From contig NZ_JAMTCK010000009.1 of the NCBI RefSeq assembly GCF_024171785.1, positions 310,001 through 374,000 of the forward strand: 64,000 bases of DNA, written 5' to 3'. The first letter of the stretch is position 1; each line of letters begins with the position of its first letter. The position numbers were made by a program, and so were the translations under genes. Origin of the DNA: Goodfellowiella coeruleoviolacea. Lineage in GTDB: Bacteria > Actinomycetota > Actinomycetes > Mycobacteriales > Pseudonocardiaceae. The notes beneath the pieces are model-generated. The model searched no databases and was not told where the DNA came from. It saw only the letters and a program-made list of their open reading frames with translations. Below, piece after piece: positions 15,896 to 23,386 of this stretch.

Positions 15896-16168
15896 GTGAT
15901 CGTGACAGCACTACTCGTCTGGTCCGTTCTCGGCCTCGTGGCTACGACGGCGATCGGCGGTCTCTGGCGCTATCTGATCACGGCATTCCCGCTGGACGAC
16001 CACCTCGCTGACCAACCGCGCCAAGTGGACATCTCCCCGGCCCACCAGGAGCGGTCCAACACCTCAGCCGACCCCGCCCCGGACTACCACTGGATGGCGG
16101 CGTGGCCCGGACTTCCCTCAGGGCACGCCGGCACCACACCAGTCCACATCGGACAGGAGGCAGCATGA
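15896..16168 (+). CDS. Small single-pass membrane protein
   Basis: A GTG at 15896 has AAAGG five bases upstream; GTG codons at 15890, 15893 and 15902 are alternatives. The product of about 90 residues begins with one hydrophobic helix (VTALLVWSVLGLVATTAIGGLWRYLI) followed by a hydrophilic, Pro/His-rich tail. It heads a run of small genes joined by 4-base overlaps. No family recognised. Confidence 0.6.
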   Translation: MIVTALLVWSVLGLVATTAIGGLWRYLITAFPLDDHLADQPRQVDISPAHQERSNTSADPAPDYHWMAAWPGLPSGHAGTTPVHIGQEAA

Positions 16169-16371
16169 AACGGCGCACCTACACCGACTACGACCACGCG
16201 AAGGTGGCCTTGGGCGAGTACCTGGCGACATGGCGCGGACGCCTGCACCGGCGGTGGCTGGCCCGGTGGGGCTGGGCCCTGACCGTCGTCACCGCCCAGA
16301 GCGACTGCGACTGCCCCCGCTACCAGATCGCCAAGCGGCGTCCGGAATCACTGCTCTGGAGGCCACGATGA
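16165..16371 (+). CDS. 68-residue basic protein, Asp-Cys-rich C-terminus
   Basis: ATG at 16165 overlaps the previous stop (ATGA) and follows GGAGGCAGC. The sequence is Arg/Trp-rich (ATWRGRLHRRWLARWGWALTVV) and ends with SDCDCPRYQIAKRRPESLLWRPR. The CDC pair may bind metal. Function unknown; coupled to both neighbours. Confidence 0.65.
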   Translation: MKRRTYTDYDHAKVALGEYLATWRGRLHRRWLARWGWALTVVTAQSDCDCPRYQIAKRRPESLLWRPR

Positions 16372-16778
16372 CCACCACGCTGATCTACGGGCACAGCACG
16401 TTCGCCACCCCACGGGTGCACGGCTGGCTGCCCGACAAGCCCGGGTTCCACCGCGCCCTCTGCGGAATCCAGCTCGCCGACACGCTCATCACCACCTACC
16501 CGCGCCCCACCCGCGACAACGCCACCTGGTGTGCGGCCTGCTACCTGGTCACCCAGCACACGCCGGGCGGTACACCGCTGTACGTGATGCGCCGGTCCGC
16601 GCTGGACGGTGCCGCCCACATCATCGCCGCCGGTGAGGTCAACCAGGGCCGCTCGTACCGGGCGGTGTGCGGCCACGGCCTGTCCGACGACGTGGCCAAG
16701 CCGGTGCCGGCCTACGCCTGCGACGCCTGCCTGATCACCGCCGACGAGCTGACCCGGCAGGAGGCGAGCCCGACGTGA
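16368..16778 (+). CDS. Small protein with two C-G...CxxC zinc-knuckle-like motifs
   Basis: ATG at 16368 overlaps the previous stop. The 136-residue product contains the pattern ALCGIQL...TWCAACY and again AVCGHGL...YACDACL, so it looks like an internal duplication of a C-G-(about 25)-CxxC unit. Such units resemble treble-clef or zinc-ribbon knuckles. The same pattern occurs in at least three following genes. No enzyme motif; role unknown. Confidence 0.65.
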   Translation: MTTTLIYGHSTFATPRVHGWLPDKPGFHRALCGIQLADTLITTYPRPTRDNATWCAACYLVTQHTPGGTPLYVMRRSALDGAAHIIAAGEVNQGRSYRAVCGHGLSDDVAKPVPAYACDACLITADELTRQEASPT

Positions 16779-17059
16779 CCACCTCAGCCCGGAAGACGTT
16801 CCGCTGGTGGCCCGTGGACCACGGCCGACACGCCATCCCCGGCGAACTCCAGCCCGGCGACACCGGAGAAACCCTCTGCCGGCACCCGGTCACCTATCTC
16901 GGCATCGAACCGTCCAAACGGGAGTGGCTGTACCCGACCTGCCAGGTCTGCTACGAGCGGGCGCGCGATTACACCCACATCGCCCTCGCCGGACACCACT
17001 ACGAGTCGGTGCTGCCCGCGCAGCGCCGGACCGAGCAGCAACCGCAGGTGACCCGATGA
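16775..17059 (+). CDS. Small CxxC protein of the same operon
   Basis: The start is a GTG overlapping the previous stop (GTGA). The 94-residue product has ETLCRHPV followed by PTCQVCYERA, one copy of the C...CxxC knuckle pattern shared with its neighbours, in a Trp/His/Pro-rich context. Function unknown. Coupling at both ends argues that it is a real gene. Confidence 0.65.
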   Translation: MTTSARKTFRWWPVDHGRHAIPGELQPGDTGETLCRHPVTYLGIEPSKREWLYPTCQVCYERARDYTHIALAGHHYESVLPAQRRTEQQPQVTR

Positions 17060-17286
17060 CCACGGCGGCGGCCTACGGATGGCGCGTGTGGGACGAGGAC
17101 CAGCGGCCCCACGCTGTGCTCACGAGCGAGATCGACGGAGACACCGAGGGCCTGATCGACGCGGCCTGCGGAAAGGTGCTCACCGCGGCCAACTCGACCC
17201 GGATCGACAAGCCCACGGGAATGGTGTGCCTCTCGTGCGTCACCGCAATGGGGCAGGGTATGGGTGACAACCAGTGGCGGTGCTGA
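17056..17286 (+). CDS. Small CxxC protein of the same operon
   Basis: ATG at 17056 overlaps the previous stop. The 76-residue product shows AACGKVLTA...MVCLSCVTAM, again one C-G...CxxC knuckle. Acidic residues are more common than in its neighbours. Function unknown. Confidence 0.65.
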   Translation: MTTAAAYGWRVWDEDQRPHAVLTSEIDGDTEGLIDAACGKVLTAANSTRIDKPTGMVCLSCVTAMGQGMGDNQWRC

Positions 17287-17450
17287 ACAAGAAGGTCACC
17301 GTCCGAGCTGCTCTTGTTCTCGCTGGCATCGCGTTCGTCGCCGGCGTGGTGTTCGCCTCGGGTAGCGCGGGAAAAGCCGCCGTTCCAGCCATCCCAACGA
17401 CCCCAACGCCGAGCCTGGCGCCGTTAACCGGATGGCTGCCGAGCCACTGA
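17280..17450 (+). CDS. 56-residue putative membrane or secreted peptide
   Basis: A GTG at 17280 overlaps the preceding gene by 7 bases. The product begins MLNKKVTVRAALVLAGIAFVAGVVFASGSAG, a lysine-containing start followed by a hydrophobic helix, and ends in a Pro/Thr tail (AIPTTPTPSLAPLTGWLPSH). This looks like a signal-anchor or secreted small protein. It is too short for confident assignment. Confidence 0.5.
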   Translation: MLNKKVTVRAALVLAGIAFVAGVVFASGSAGKAAVPAIPTTPTPSLAPLTGWLPSH

Positions 17451-17671
17451 ACGGGGTGCGGCGCGCGCCCGGCGCCTTTGACGAACACCAGCACCTGGTG
17501 CCCAGATCCGTCGACTGGAGCCGGTCCCGAGACGGCGACCGCTACGCCAGAACTCGTTGCGGCACAACGGCTATCTGGCCCGAAGACTGTCCGTATCGCT
17601 GGTGGGCGTGGGAACACTGCGCCTCCTGCCGAGACGACTGGAGTTCCGTGGGAGCGGTCTTCCGCGCCTAG
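17432..17671 (+). CDS. Small CxxC protein at the end of the operon
   Basis: ATG at 17432 overlaps the previous gene by 19 bases. The 79-residue product has RCGTTAIWPEDCPYRWWAWEHCASCRDDW, a Cys/Trp-rich version of the C-G...CxxC knuckle. The 249 bases from 17672 to the graspetide precursor contain no gene I trust and probably hold its promoter. Confidence 0.5.
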   Translation: MAAEPLNGVRRAPGAFDEHQHLVPRSVDWSRSRDGDRYARTRCGTTAIWPEDCPYRWWAWEHCASCRDDWSSVGAVFRA

Positions 17672-17920
17672 GTGCCGGGACTGGACGTCTCGTTCCGGCG
17701 ATCTGTTCGACCGATACCCGGTTCACCGGCAGGGATGGGCTGACCTCGCTGACGCCTACGCCTCGGTAGACGGCTGGGTCCGCCCGAAACGTTCCGAATG
17801 GTGGCGGCGAAACGGCCCGATTCGGCCGCCAACGAATTGACTCCCCACGCTGGTCCCGCGACGATTCCGCAGGCAGCGTCGGGGCAACCGGAAAAAACTG
17901 AAGAACAAGGAGAAATTGCA

Positions 17921-18223
17921 GTGTCAATTGTTGAACCGGAGCCCCTGGCCCCTCGCCTGCTCCCGTCGGCGCCCGCGCACTTCACGTCGATCGCCGACGA
18001 GGCCACCGCCAACCGGCCGTTCGGGCTCACCAACCTCGTGCCCACCACGATCCAGCAGGTCGCCACGGCCGACACCCACTACGACCCGCAGCAGCAGCTG
18101 ACGGTCGGCACCGACGGGCAGCCCTACGTCGCCCGCGACATGGCCGGCACCACCCTGGTGACCACCCTGGACACCAAGAGCGACATGCAGCACTGGACCG
18201 ACACCGAGTCGGACGCCGACTGA
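17921..18223 (+). CDS. tgmA: Graspetide (ATP-grasp-modified RiPP) precursor
   Basis: A GTG at 17921 follows AAGGAG at 17907-17912; upstream in-frame sequence looks non-coding. The 100-residue peptide has a leader with RPFGLT at 32-37, the motif recognised in the TIGR04186 ATP-grasp-target family, and a C-terminal core from about 72 rich in Thr/Ser and Asp/Glu (Thr 77, 78, 81, 82, 85, 93, 95; acidic residues 84, 88, 94, 96, 98, 100). ATP-grasp ligases of this class join Thr/Ser hydroxyls to Asp/Glu side chains as macrolactones. The ligase gene begins 1 base after the stop. Ring pattern cannot be deduced from sequence. Confidence 0.88.
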   Translation: MSIVEPEPLAPRLLPSAPAHFTSIADEATANRPFGLTNLVPTTIQQVATADTHYDPQQQLTVGTDGQPYVARDMAGTTLVTTLDTKSDMQHWTDTESDAD

Positions 18224-18224
18224 C

Positions 18225-19178
18225 ATGACCGGCCGAACCGTGCTCGTGCTGACCAGGCAACCCGATCACACCGCTGACCTGGTCGTACGTGAACTCAACG
18301 ACCGGGAGATCCCCCTCGTGAGGTGCGATCTCGCCGAGTTCCCCACCAGGCTCTCCCTGAGCGCGACCATGTCGCCGACCGGGGGTGTCTGGGAGGGGAG
18401 ACTGCGCACCGAACACCGGGAACTTCCGTTGTCGGAGATCGGCGCGGTCTACTACCGGCGCCCCACCCACTTCGAGTTCGAGCACATGTCGGACGTCGAA
18501 CGCCAGTGGGCAACGGCGGAAGCACGGGCAGGGTTCGGCGGAGTGCTGGCGGCGTTGCGGTGCAGGTGGGTCAACCATCCGCACCGCAACGCCGCGGTCT
18601 CTCTCAAACCCGTGCAGCTCGGTGCGGCAGCCGAAGCCGGCCTGCGGATTCCCCGCACCCTGATCATGAATGACCCACAGCATGCGAGGCACTTCGCGCA
18701 GGCTGTGGGGACGGTGGCTTACAAAGCGCTTCAGGGATCGCCGTTGGTGGGAGGGAAATCGCTCTACACCACCATCATTCGTTCTCCCACTGCGATTGGG
18801 GACTCGGTGCGTCATACCGCACACCTGTTCCAAGAGTTCATTCCCAAGCAGTTCGAGGTTCGGTTAACCGTGGTTGGTCGGCAAATGTTCGCCGCCCGCA
18901 TCGACGCGCACTCCAACGCGGCGAAGGCGGACTTCCGCGCCGACTACGACAACCTCACCTATCAGCCCATCGAGCTGCCCGAGCACGTGGCTGAGGGCAT
19001 CCGACTGCTGATGCACCGCTTCGGCCTGTTGTACGCCGCCCACGACTTCCTCGTCACCGAGGACGGCCAGTGGGTGTACCTGGAGACGAACCCGAACGGC
19101 CAGTGGGGATGGATCGAAGTCCACACGGGACTGCCGATCGCCGCCGCACTGGCCTCCCTCCTGGGAGGAGCAACGTGA
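18225..19178 (+). CDS. tgmB: ATP-grasp ribosomal peptide maturase (graspetide ligase)
   Basis: The 317-residue protein matches the actinobacterial graspetide ligases: N-terminal VLVLTRQPDHTADLVVRELN, then YYRRPTHFEF, NHPHRNAAVSLKPVQLGAA, an ATP-binding segment VAYKALQG, LFQEFIPKQFEVRLTVVG, and the metal/ATP site LVTEDGQWVYLETNPNGQWGWIE. These enzymes phosphorylate acidic side chains of the core and form ester or amide cross-links. It lies 1 base after the precursor and overlaps the methyltransferase, so the three genes form one operon. Confidence 0.93.
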   Translation: MTGRTVLVLTRQPDHTADLVVRELNDREIPLVRCDLAEFPTRLSLSATMSPTGGVWEGRLRTEHRELPLSEIGAVYYRRPTHFEFEHMSDVERQWATAEARAGFGGVLAALRCRWVNHPHRNAAVSLKPVQLGAAAEAGLRIPRTLIMNDPQHARHFAQAVGTVAYKALQGSPLVGGKSLYTTIIRSPTAIGDSVRHTAHLFQEFIPKQFEVRLTVVGRQMFAARIDAHSNAAKADFRADYDNLTYQPIELPEHVAEGIRLLMHRFGLLYAAHDFLVTEDGQWVYLETNPNGQWGWIEVHTGLPIAAALASLLGGAT

Positions 19179-20308
19179 CGTTGACCGCTGAGTCTGCCGA
19201 CCACAGGCAGAACCTTGTCCGGCACCTCTGCGCCCTCGGTGCCATCCGCAGCCCGCAGTGGCTGGCGGCGTGGCAGTCCGTGCCGCGCGAGGCGTTCACG
19301 CCCGAGTTCTACATCCTGCCCCGCCGGAGTCCAGCCCCGGACCTGACGGTGCGCTACGACAGCAGCCACCCGGAATGGCTGGAGAGGGTGTATCGCAACG
19401 AACTCCTCATCACCCGGCTCAGCGAGGACGGGACGCCGTCCAGTTCGTCCACCGAGCCGAGCTTGATGGCCAGCATGTTGGAAGCCCTCGACGTACACGA
19501 CGGGCACCGGGTGCTGGAGATCGGTACGGGAACTGGGTACAACGCGGCACTGCTGTGCGACCGGCTCGGCAGCGATCGGGTGACCAGCGTCGAAGTTGAC
19601 CTCGGCGCCGCTGGTGCGGCACGCGATGCGCTCGCCCGAGCTGGCTACTGCCCGACCGTTGTCTGTGGCGATGGAGCCCACGGGTACTCACCCAACGCGC
19701 CCTACGACCGGATCATCGCCACCTGCGGGGTCGGCCGACTTCCAGCCGCCTGGATCGAACAGCTCACGCCCGACGGCGCCATCCTCGTTGATGTCGGGCT
19801 CGGGTTGGCCATGCTGAGGCGTATCGGCGACATGGTGTCCGGACCGATCGTGATGAAGGCGGGGTTCATGCCTCTGCGGTCAGGATCCGCTGTCGCCGGA
19901 CCGCCCCCGACGACGCTGATCCAGGCGACCTCGGGCGAACCCGAGCGGTACAGCTCAGCTGGCACGTGGCCGACGTTCGCGCAGCTCTCGTTCTTCGAGC
20001 GGTTTGTGACGCCAGCCGGCAACTTGATCGGCATGAGCGCTGACGGCGGCGCCACCACTTCCTTCCGGTGGGTCGACAGTGTCACCGGCTCGTGGGCGCG
20101 CGCCGACCTGCTCGACGACGGCCGGATCGAGGTCGGCGAGTCCGGGCCGCGGTCGCTGTGGTCGGAGTTGGCGCCGATCCTGGAGACGTGGGAGCAGGCC
20201 GGTCGTCCGGAGGCGGAGCGGTACGGCCTGACCGTCACCGCGTCCGGCGAGCACCGCCTGTGGCTGGACGACCCGGATGGGCCGCACGTCTGGCGGCTCG
20301 GCGACTGA
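19175..20308 (+). CDS. tgmC: PIMT-like O-methyltransferase of graspetide cluster
   Basis: GTG at 19175 overlaps the ligase stop and follows GGGAGGAGC. The 377-residue product resembles protein L-isoaspartyl methyltransferase with a C-terminal extension: SSSSTEPSLMASMLEALDVHDGHRVLEIGTGTGYNAALL contains the PIMT SAM-binding motif, and CGDGAHGY and YDRIIATCG follow. In characterised relatives (fuscimiditide-type graspetides) such enzymes methylate an Asp of the cross-linked peptide, which then cyclises to an aspartimide. The same outcome is inferred here. A hairpin at 20354-20382 may end the operon. Confidence 0.9.
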   Translation: MTLTAESADHRQNLVRHLCALGAIRSPQWLAAWQSVPREAFTPEFYILPRRSPAPDLTVRYDSSHPEWLERVYRNELLITRLSEDGTPSSSSTEPSLMASMLEALDVHDGHRVLEIGTGTGYNAALLCDRLGSDRVTSVEVDLGAAGAARDALARAGYCPTVVCGDGAHGYSPNAPYDRIIATCGVGRLPAAWIEQLTPDGAILVDVGLGLAMLRRIGDMVSGPIVMKAGFMPLRSGSAVAGPPPTTLIQATSGEPERYSSAGTWPTFAQLSFFERFVTPAGNLIGMSADGGATTSFRWVDSVTGSWARADLLDDGRIEVGESGPRSLWSELAPILETWEQAGRPEAERYGLTVTASGEHRLWLDDPDGPHVWRLGD

Positions 20309-20353
20309 GAAACACGACGGCCTCCACGTTCACCGTCCTGGTGGCGTGGGGGC

Positions 20354-20382
20354 CTCGTCCTGTGCGGATAGGTGAGGACGAG
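20354..20382 (+). terminator. Possible hairpin terminator after graspetide operon
   Basis: CTCGTCCT at 20354-20361 pairs with AGGACGAG at 20375-20382 across a 13-base loop, 46 bases after the methyltransferase stop. There is no T tract, so strength is uncertain. The rest of the 190-base gap to the VOC gene shows nothing else. Confidence 0.4.
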
Positions 20383-20498
20383 CGGCACCAGCACGACGTC
20401 GCCGGCCGCGTCTCACCGACTTGTGCCAGGCGGAGGCCTCGGCCCGCGGAGCGGACTCTGTGGTGTCGGTGACCAGCAGCGCCATCTATGGTGGCCGC

Positions 20499-20933
20499 AT
20501 GGCATCGGTCAAGCAGTTCCAAGTGACGTTCGACTGCGCGGAACCCGAGCGTGTCGCTCGGTTCTGGTGCGAGGTGTTGGGTTACGTCGTACCGCCGCCG
20601 CCGAAGGGGTTCGCCACCTGGGACGAGTTCGACCGCGCGTTGCCCGCTGAGCGCCAGGGTTCGGCGTTCGCCTGCGTTGACCCCTCCGGGGTGGGGCCGC
20701 GGCTGTTCTTCCAGCGCGTTCCCGAGGGCAAGGTGGTCAAGAACCGGGTGCACCTCGACGTGCGGGTCGGCACCGGGCTCGTGGGTGAGGAGCGCCTGGC
20801 CGCACTCGAAGCCGAGTGCGCACGGCTGGTCGCGCTCGGTGCGGTGCGGGTGCGGCTGCTGCGCGCCGACGGCTTCAACGAGTCGTGCATCGTGATGCAG
20901 GACGTTGAGGGCAACGAGTTCTGCCTCGACTGA
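20499..20933 (+). CDS. VOC-family (glyoxalase-like) protein
   Basis: The 144-residue product has the vicinal-oxygen-chelate layout: QFQVTFDCAEPERVARFWCEVLGY at the start, RLFFQRVPEGKVVKNRVHLDVRV in the middle, CIVMQDVEGNEFCLD at the end, matching the Glyoxalase_6 group common in actinomycetes. Substrate unknown; many relatives bind drugs or small metabolites. It is separate from the graspetide operon by 190 bases. Confidence 0.85.
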   Translation: MASVKQFQVTFDCAEPERVARFWCEVLGYVVPPPPKGFATWDEFDRALPAERQGSAFACVDPSGVGPRLFFQRVPEGKVVKNRVHLDVRVGTGLVGEERLAALEAECARLVALGAVRVRLLRADGFNESCIVMQDVEGNEFCLD

Positions 20934-20964
20934 GCAGCCGCACCGCACACCGGGCGGACACGCC

Positions 20965-21411
20965 CTACCCGGTGAGGGTCAGCCGCACCCCGGCCAGGTC
21001 CGCGGCTGACGTGCCGGTCTGCAACTCGACGATGCCGGCGGCCAACCGGGGACGACCAGCACCGTCCACTGTGCTCAGTTGTTCGGCACCGACCGGCAGT
21101 TCCACCACGGCGCTGCCGTGCGCGGCGACCTCGACGCGCTGGAAACCCCGCAACTGCCGGGTGGCGCGTCCACATCACCGGCCCAGTCGTGGTCGCGGTG
21201 GTTGTAGTGCACCGGCAGGCTCGCCGCGGCACGCGGCAGCGACACCGGCAGCCGTCCCCTCGGTTCCCGCCGGCCGAGCAGCACGTCGGCCACTGCCGTG
21301 CCGAGCGCGGGCCCCGGGTAGAAGACGGCCAGGCACGCGTCCGCGGTGGCCAGCACCTCGCCGAGCACGTGCGGCCGGCCCCGCACGACAACGGCCACCA
21401 CCCAGCCGAAC
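20965..21411 (-). pseudogene. Remnant of GH3 beta-glucosidase (C-terminal part, frameshifted)
   Basis: One minus-strand frame reads GRPHVLGEVLATADACLAVFYPG then VADVLLGRREPRGRLPVSLPR, the conserved C-terminal sandwich of GH3 beta-glucosidases. A second frame, picking up near 21153, reads GFQRVEVAAHGSAVVELPVGAEQLSTV, the following fibronectin-like domain, to a stop at 20965. The two parts are out of phase, so there is a frameshift around 21153-21185, and the catalytic N-terminal domain is absent. It is a decayed gene. Confidence 0.8.
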
Positions 21412-21459
21412 TAGTGCGCTTTAGCTTGGGGACCAGCCCGTTCCACAAAGAGCGTCTTC

Positions 21460-21489
21460 GGGGCCGGGGCCGGGGCCGGGGCCGGGGCC
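21460..21489. repeat. GGGGCC hexanucleotide tandem repeat
   Basis: Five perfect consecutive GGGGCC units run from 21460 to 21489. They lie just beyond the broken GH3 remnant in non-coding sequence. The G runs could form a quadruplex on the plus strand. Confidence 0.9.
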
Positions 21490-21533
21490 GGCGACGGCGG
21501 CACGGCCTGCCGCCGCCCCTGTCGCCGACCGGG

Positions 21534-21740
21534 TCAGCTGTTGCGGCGCTGGCACCGCGCCAGGGCACGCGCGCTGAACGCGATGCTCGCCTCGGCGCTC
21601 CGGGTGGACCGGTCAACGCGCACACTCGCGGACGGCAGCAGCCGGTGGCAGCACAGCCGGACGAGCAGGTCGACAGCGACCTGCCAGCCGTTGCGCTCGG
21701 TGCGGTGGCGAATCCCGCCGAGTTCCCTCATGAGTGACAC
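21534..21740 (-). CDS. Doubtful small ORF, 68 residues
   Basis: ATG at 21740 opens a frame (MSLMRELGGIRHRTERNGWQVAVDLLVRLCCHRLLPSASVR onward) with a plausible amphipathic first half and an RLCCHR motif. No family is recognised and codon bias does not settle it. It is divergent from the MFS gene and could also be chance. Confidence 0.25.
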   Translation of the reverse strand: MSLMRELGGIRHRTERNGWQVAVDLLVRLCCHRLLPSASVRVDRSTRSAEASIAFSARALARCQRRNS

Positions 21741-21817
21741 TCCAGAGTGGACGAGAAGGGGTGGACGAGAAGGGGTGGACGGGTGGGGCGCCGGAAGCGG
21801 CCCACCGACCTGGCTGG

Positions 21818-21908
21818 TACCCCCTCAGGGTATCGCTACGGATACCCCCCTGGTGTATTCGCCGAGCAGGTGTTAACGTCCTCGCCCGATTGATACCCCC
21901 TACCGGTA
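21818..21908 (+). promoter_or_regulatory. Three CsoR/RcnR-type operator-like palindromes
   Basis: Three 15-bp sites of the form TACCC-N5-GGGTA occur upstream of the MFS gene: TACCCCCTCAGGGTA at 21818-21832, TACCCCCCTGGTGTA at 21843-21857 and TACCCCCTACCGGTA at 21894-21908, the last ending 13 bases before the ATG. This shape (G/C tracts flanked by TA) is the classic operator of CsoR/FrmR/RcnR tetrameric repressors, which sense Cu, Ni/Co or electrophiles. The regulator itself is not in the window. Confidence 0.6.
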
Positions 21909-21921
21909 TGGAGTAGTCGCC

Positions 21922-23358
21922 ATGTTGACGGAAACGAGCCCGGCCAGCAGGCGGTGGTGGGCGTTGGCGCTCATCGCCATCGCCCAGTTCATGGTGATCA
22001 TGGACACCTCGATCATCGGGGTGGCGCTCCCGAAGATCCGAGCTGACCTGGGCTTTTCCCAGGAGAACCTGTCCTGGGTGTTCAACGCCTACGTGATCGC
22101 GTTCGGCGGTCTGCTGCTGCTCGGCGGCCGGCTCTCCGACCTGCTCGGTGCCCGCCGGATCTTCGCGGCCGGGTGGATCGTCCTGCTCGCGGGCTCGGTC
22201 GTGGCCGGGGCGGCGGGCGAGATCTGGCTGGAACTCACCGGTCGCGCGCTCCAGGGCGCGGGCGCCGCACTCGTCGCGCCCTCGGCACTGACCCTGCTGA
22301 TGATGCTGTTCGGCGGCCGGCCCGGCGAGTTGGGCAAGGCGCTGTCCCTGTACGGGGCCGCGGCACCGGCCGGCGGCACCGCCGGCGTGTTCCTCGGTGG
22401 CGTCATCAGCGAGTACATCAGCTGGCCCTGGGTGTTCTACATCAACATCCCCTTCGCGCTCGTCGCCCTGGTGGCCAGCCCGGCACTGATGCCGAAGGGA
22501 ACGGCCCGGCGCGGTGCCACCGATCTGCTCGGCGCGGTGACCGTGACCGCCGGCCTCGCGGTGGCCGTGTTCGCGGTCGTCCGCGCGCCAGAAGCCGGCT
22601 GGGGCTCGGTGCAGACGGCCGGCGGGCTCGCGATCGCGGTCGTCCTGCTCGGGGCGTTCCTGGCCATCCAGGCCCGCCGGCGTCACTCCCTGGTGCGGCT
22701 GGGCATCTTCCGCACCCCGAACCTGGGCGCGGCCAACCTCGCGCAGCTGCTGCTGGGCGGCGCGTGGATCCCGATGTGGTACTTCCTCAACCTCTACCTG
22801 CAACAGGTGCTCGGGCTCGGCGCCTTCGCCAGCGGCTCGGCGCTGGTGCCGATGACCACGGTCATCATGCTGATCATGGTCGCGATCGCGCCTCGGCTCG
22901 CCGCCCGGTGGGGCGCGAAGGCGATGATCGTGAGCGGGCTGGCGGTGCTCGCGCTCGGTCTGGTGTGGCTGTCCCTGGTGCGCCCGACGGGCACGTACTG
23001 GGTGGATGTGCTCCCGGCTTCGCTGGTCGCGGCGACCGGCATGGCGCTGGCCTTCGTGCCGTCACTGGGCACGGCCATGTCCAGTGCCCGCCCCGAGGAG
23101 GGTGGCCTCGCCTCGGGCATCGTCAACACCAGTTACCAGGTCGGGTCGGCCCTGGGGCTGGCCGCGATGACCGCGCTCGCCACCTCGTTGGGCGCCAACG
23201 AACTCGGCGACGCCGCGGCCCTCACCACCGGTCAGTCCGCGGCCTTCCTCGGCGCGGCGGGGATCGCCGCGGTCGGGGCCCTGGTCGCCGGCGTGACCCT
23301 GCGCGGCCGGCGCGCCCAGGGCGCGGACACGACGAACGCGGCCAGCACGCACGCGTGA
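21922..23358 (+). CDS. MFS exporter, DHA2 (14-TM, EmrB/QacA) family
   Basis: The 478-residue protein shows many hydrophobic spans and the DHA2 signatures: motif D1-like ALIAIAQFMVIMDTSIIGVALPKI in TM1, motif A LGGRLSDLLGARRIF after TM2, and motif C in TM5 (GAAAPAGGTAGVFLGGVI). These proton-driven pumps export drugs, dyes or metabolites. The ATG has GGAG upstream. It precedes an AhpD-like gene by 28 bases and faces mca, suggesting export of detoxified electrophile conjugates; this role is inferred. Confidence 0.92.
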   Translation: MLTETSPASRRWWALALIAIAQFMVIMDTSIIGVALPKIRADLGFSQENLSWVFNAYVIAFGGLLLLGGRLSDLLGARRIFAAGWIVLLAGSVVAGAAGEIWLELTGRALQGAGAALVAPSALTLLMMLFGGRPGELGKALSLYGAAAPAGGTAGVFLGGVISEYISWPWVFYINIPFALVALVASPALMPKGTARRGATDLLGAVTVTAGLAVAVFAVVRAPEAGWGSVQTAGGLAIAVVLLGAFLAIQARRRHSLVRLGIFRTPNLGAANLAQLLLGGAWIPMWYFLNLYLQQVLGLGAFASGSALVPMTTVIMLIMVAIAPRLAARWGAKAMIVSGLAVLALGLVWLSLVRPTGTYWVDVLPASLVAATGMALAFVPSLGTAMSSARPEEGGLASGIVNTSYQVGSALGLAAMTALATSLGANELGDAAALTTGQSAAFLGAAGIAAVGALVAGVTLRGRRAQGADTTNAASTHA

Positions 23359-23386
23359 GAACCCACACCCACCACGGGAGGACGCG

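Noticed and set aside
17478-17840. Open frame before the graspetide precursor ending in a Trp-rich tail (DAYASVDGWVRPKRSEWW)
   Set aside because: TTG start without ribosome-binding site, overlaps a better small gene, no family; possible but not supportable.
20421-20498. Earlier start for the VOC gene
   Set aside because: The added 26 residues do not fit the VOC fold; ATG 20499 begins exactly where family similarity begins.
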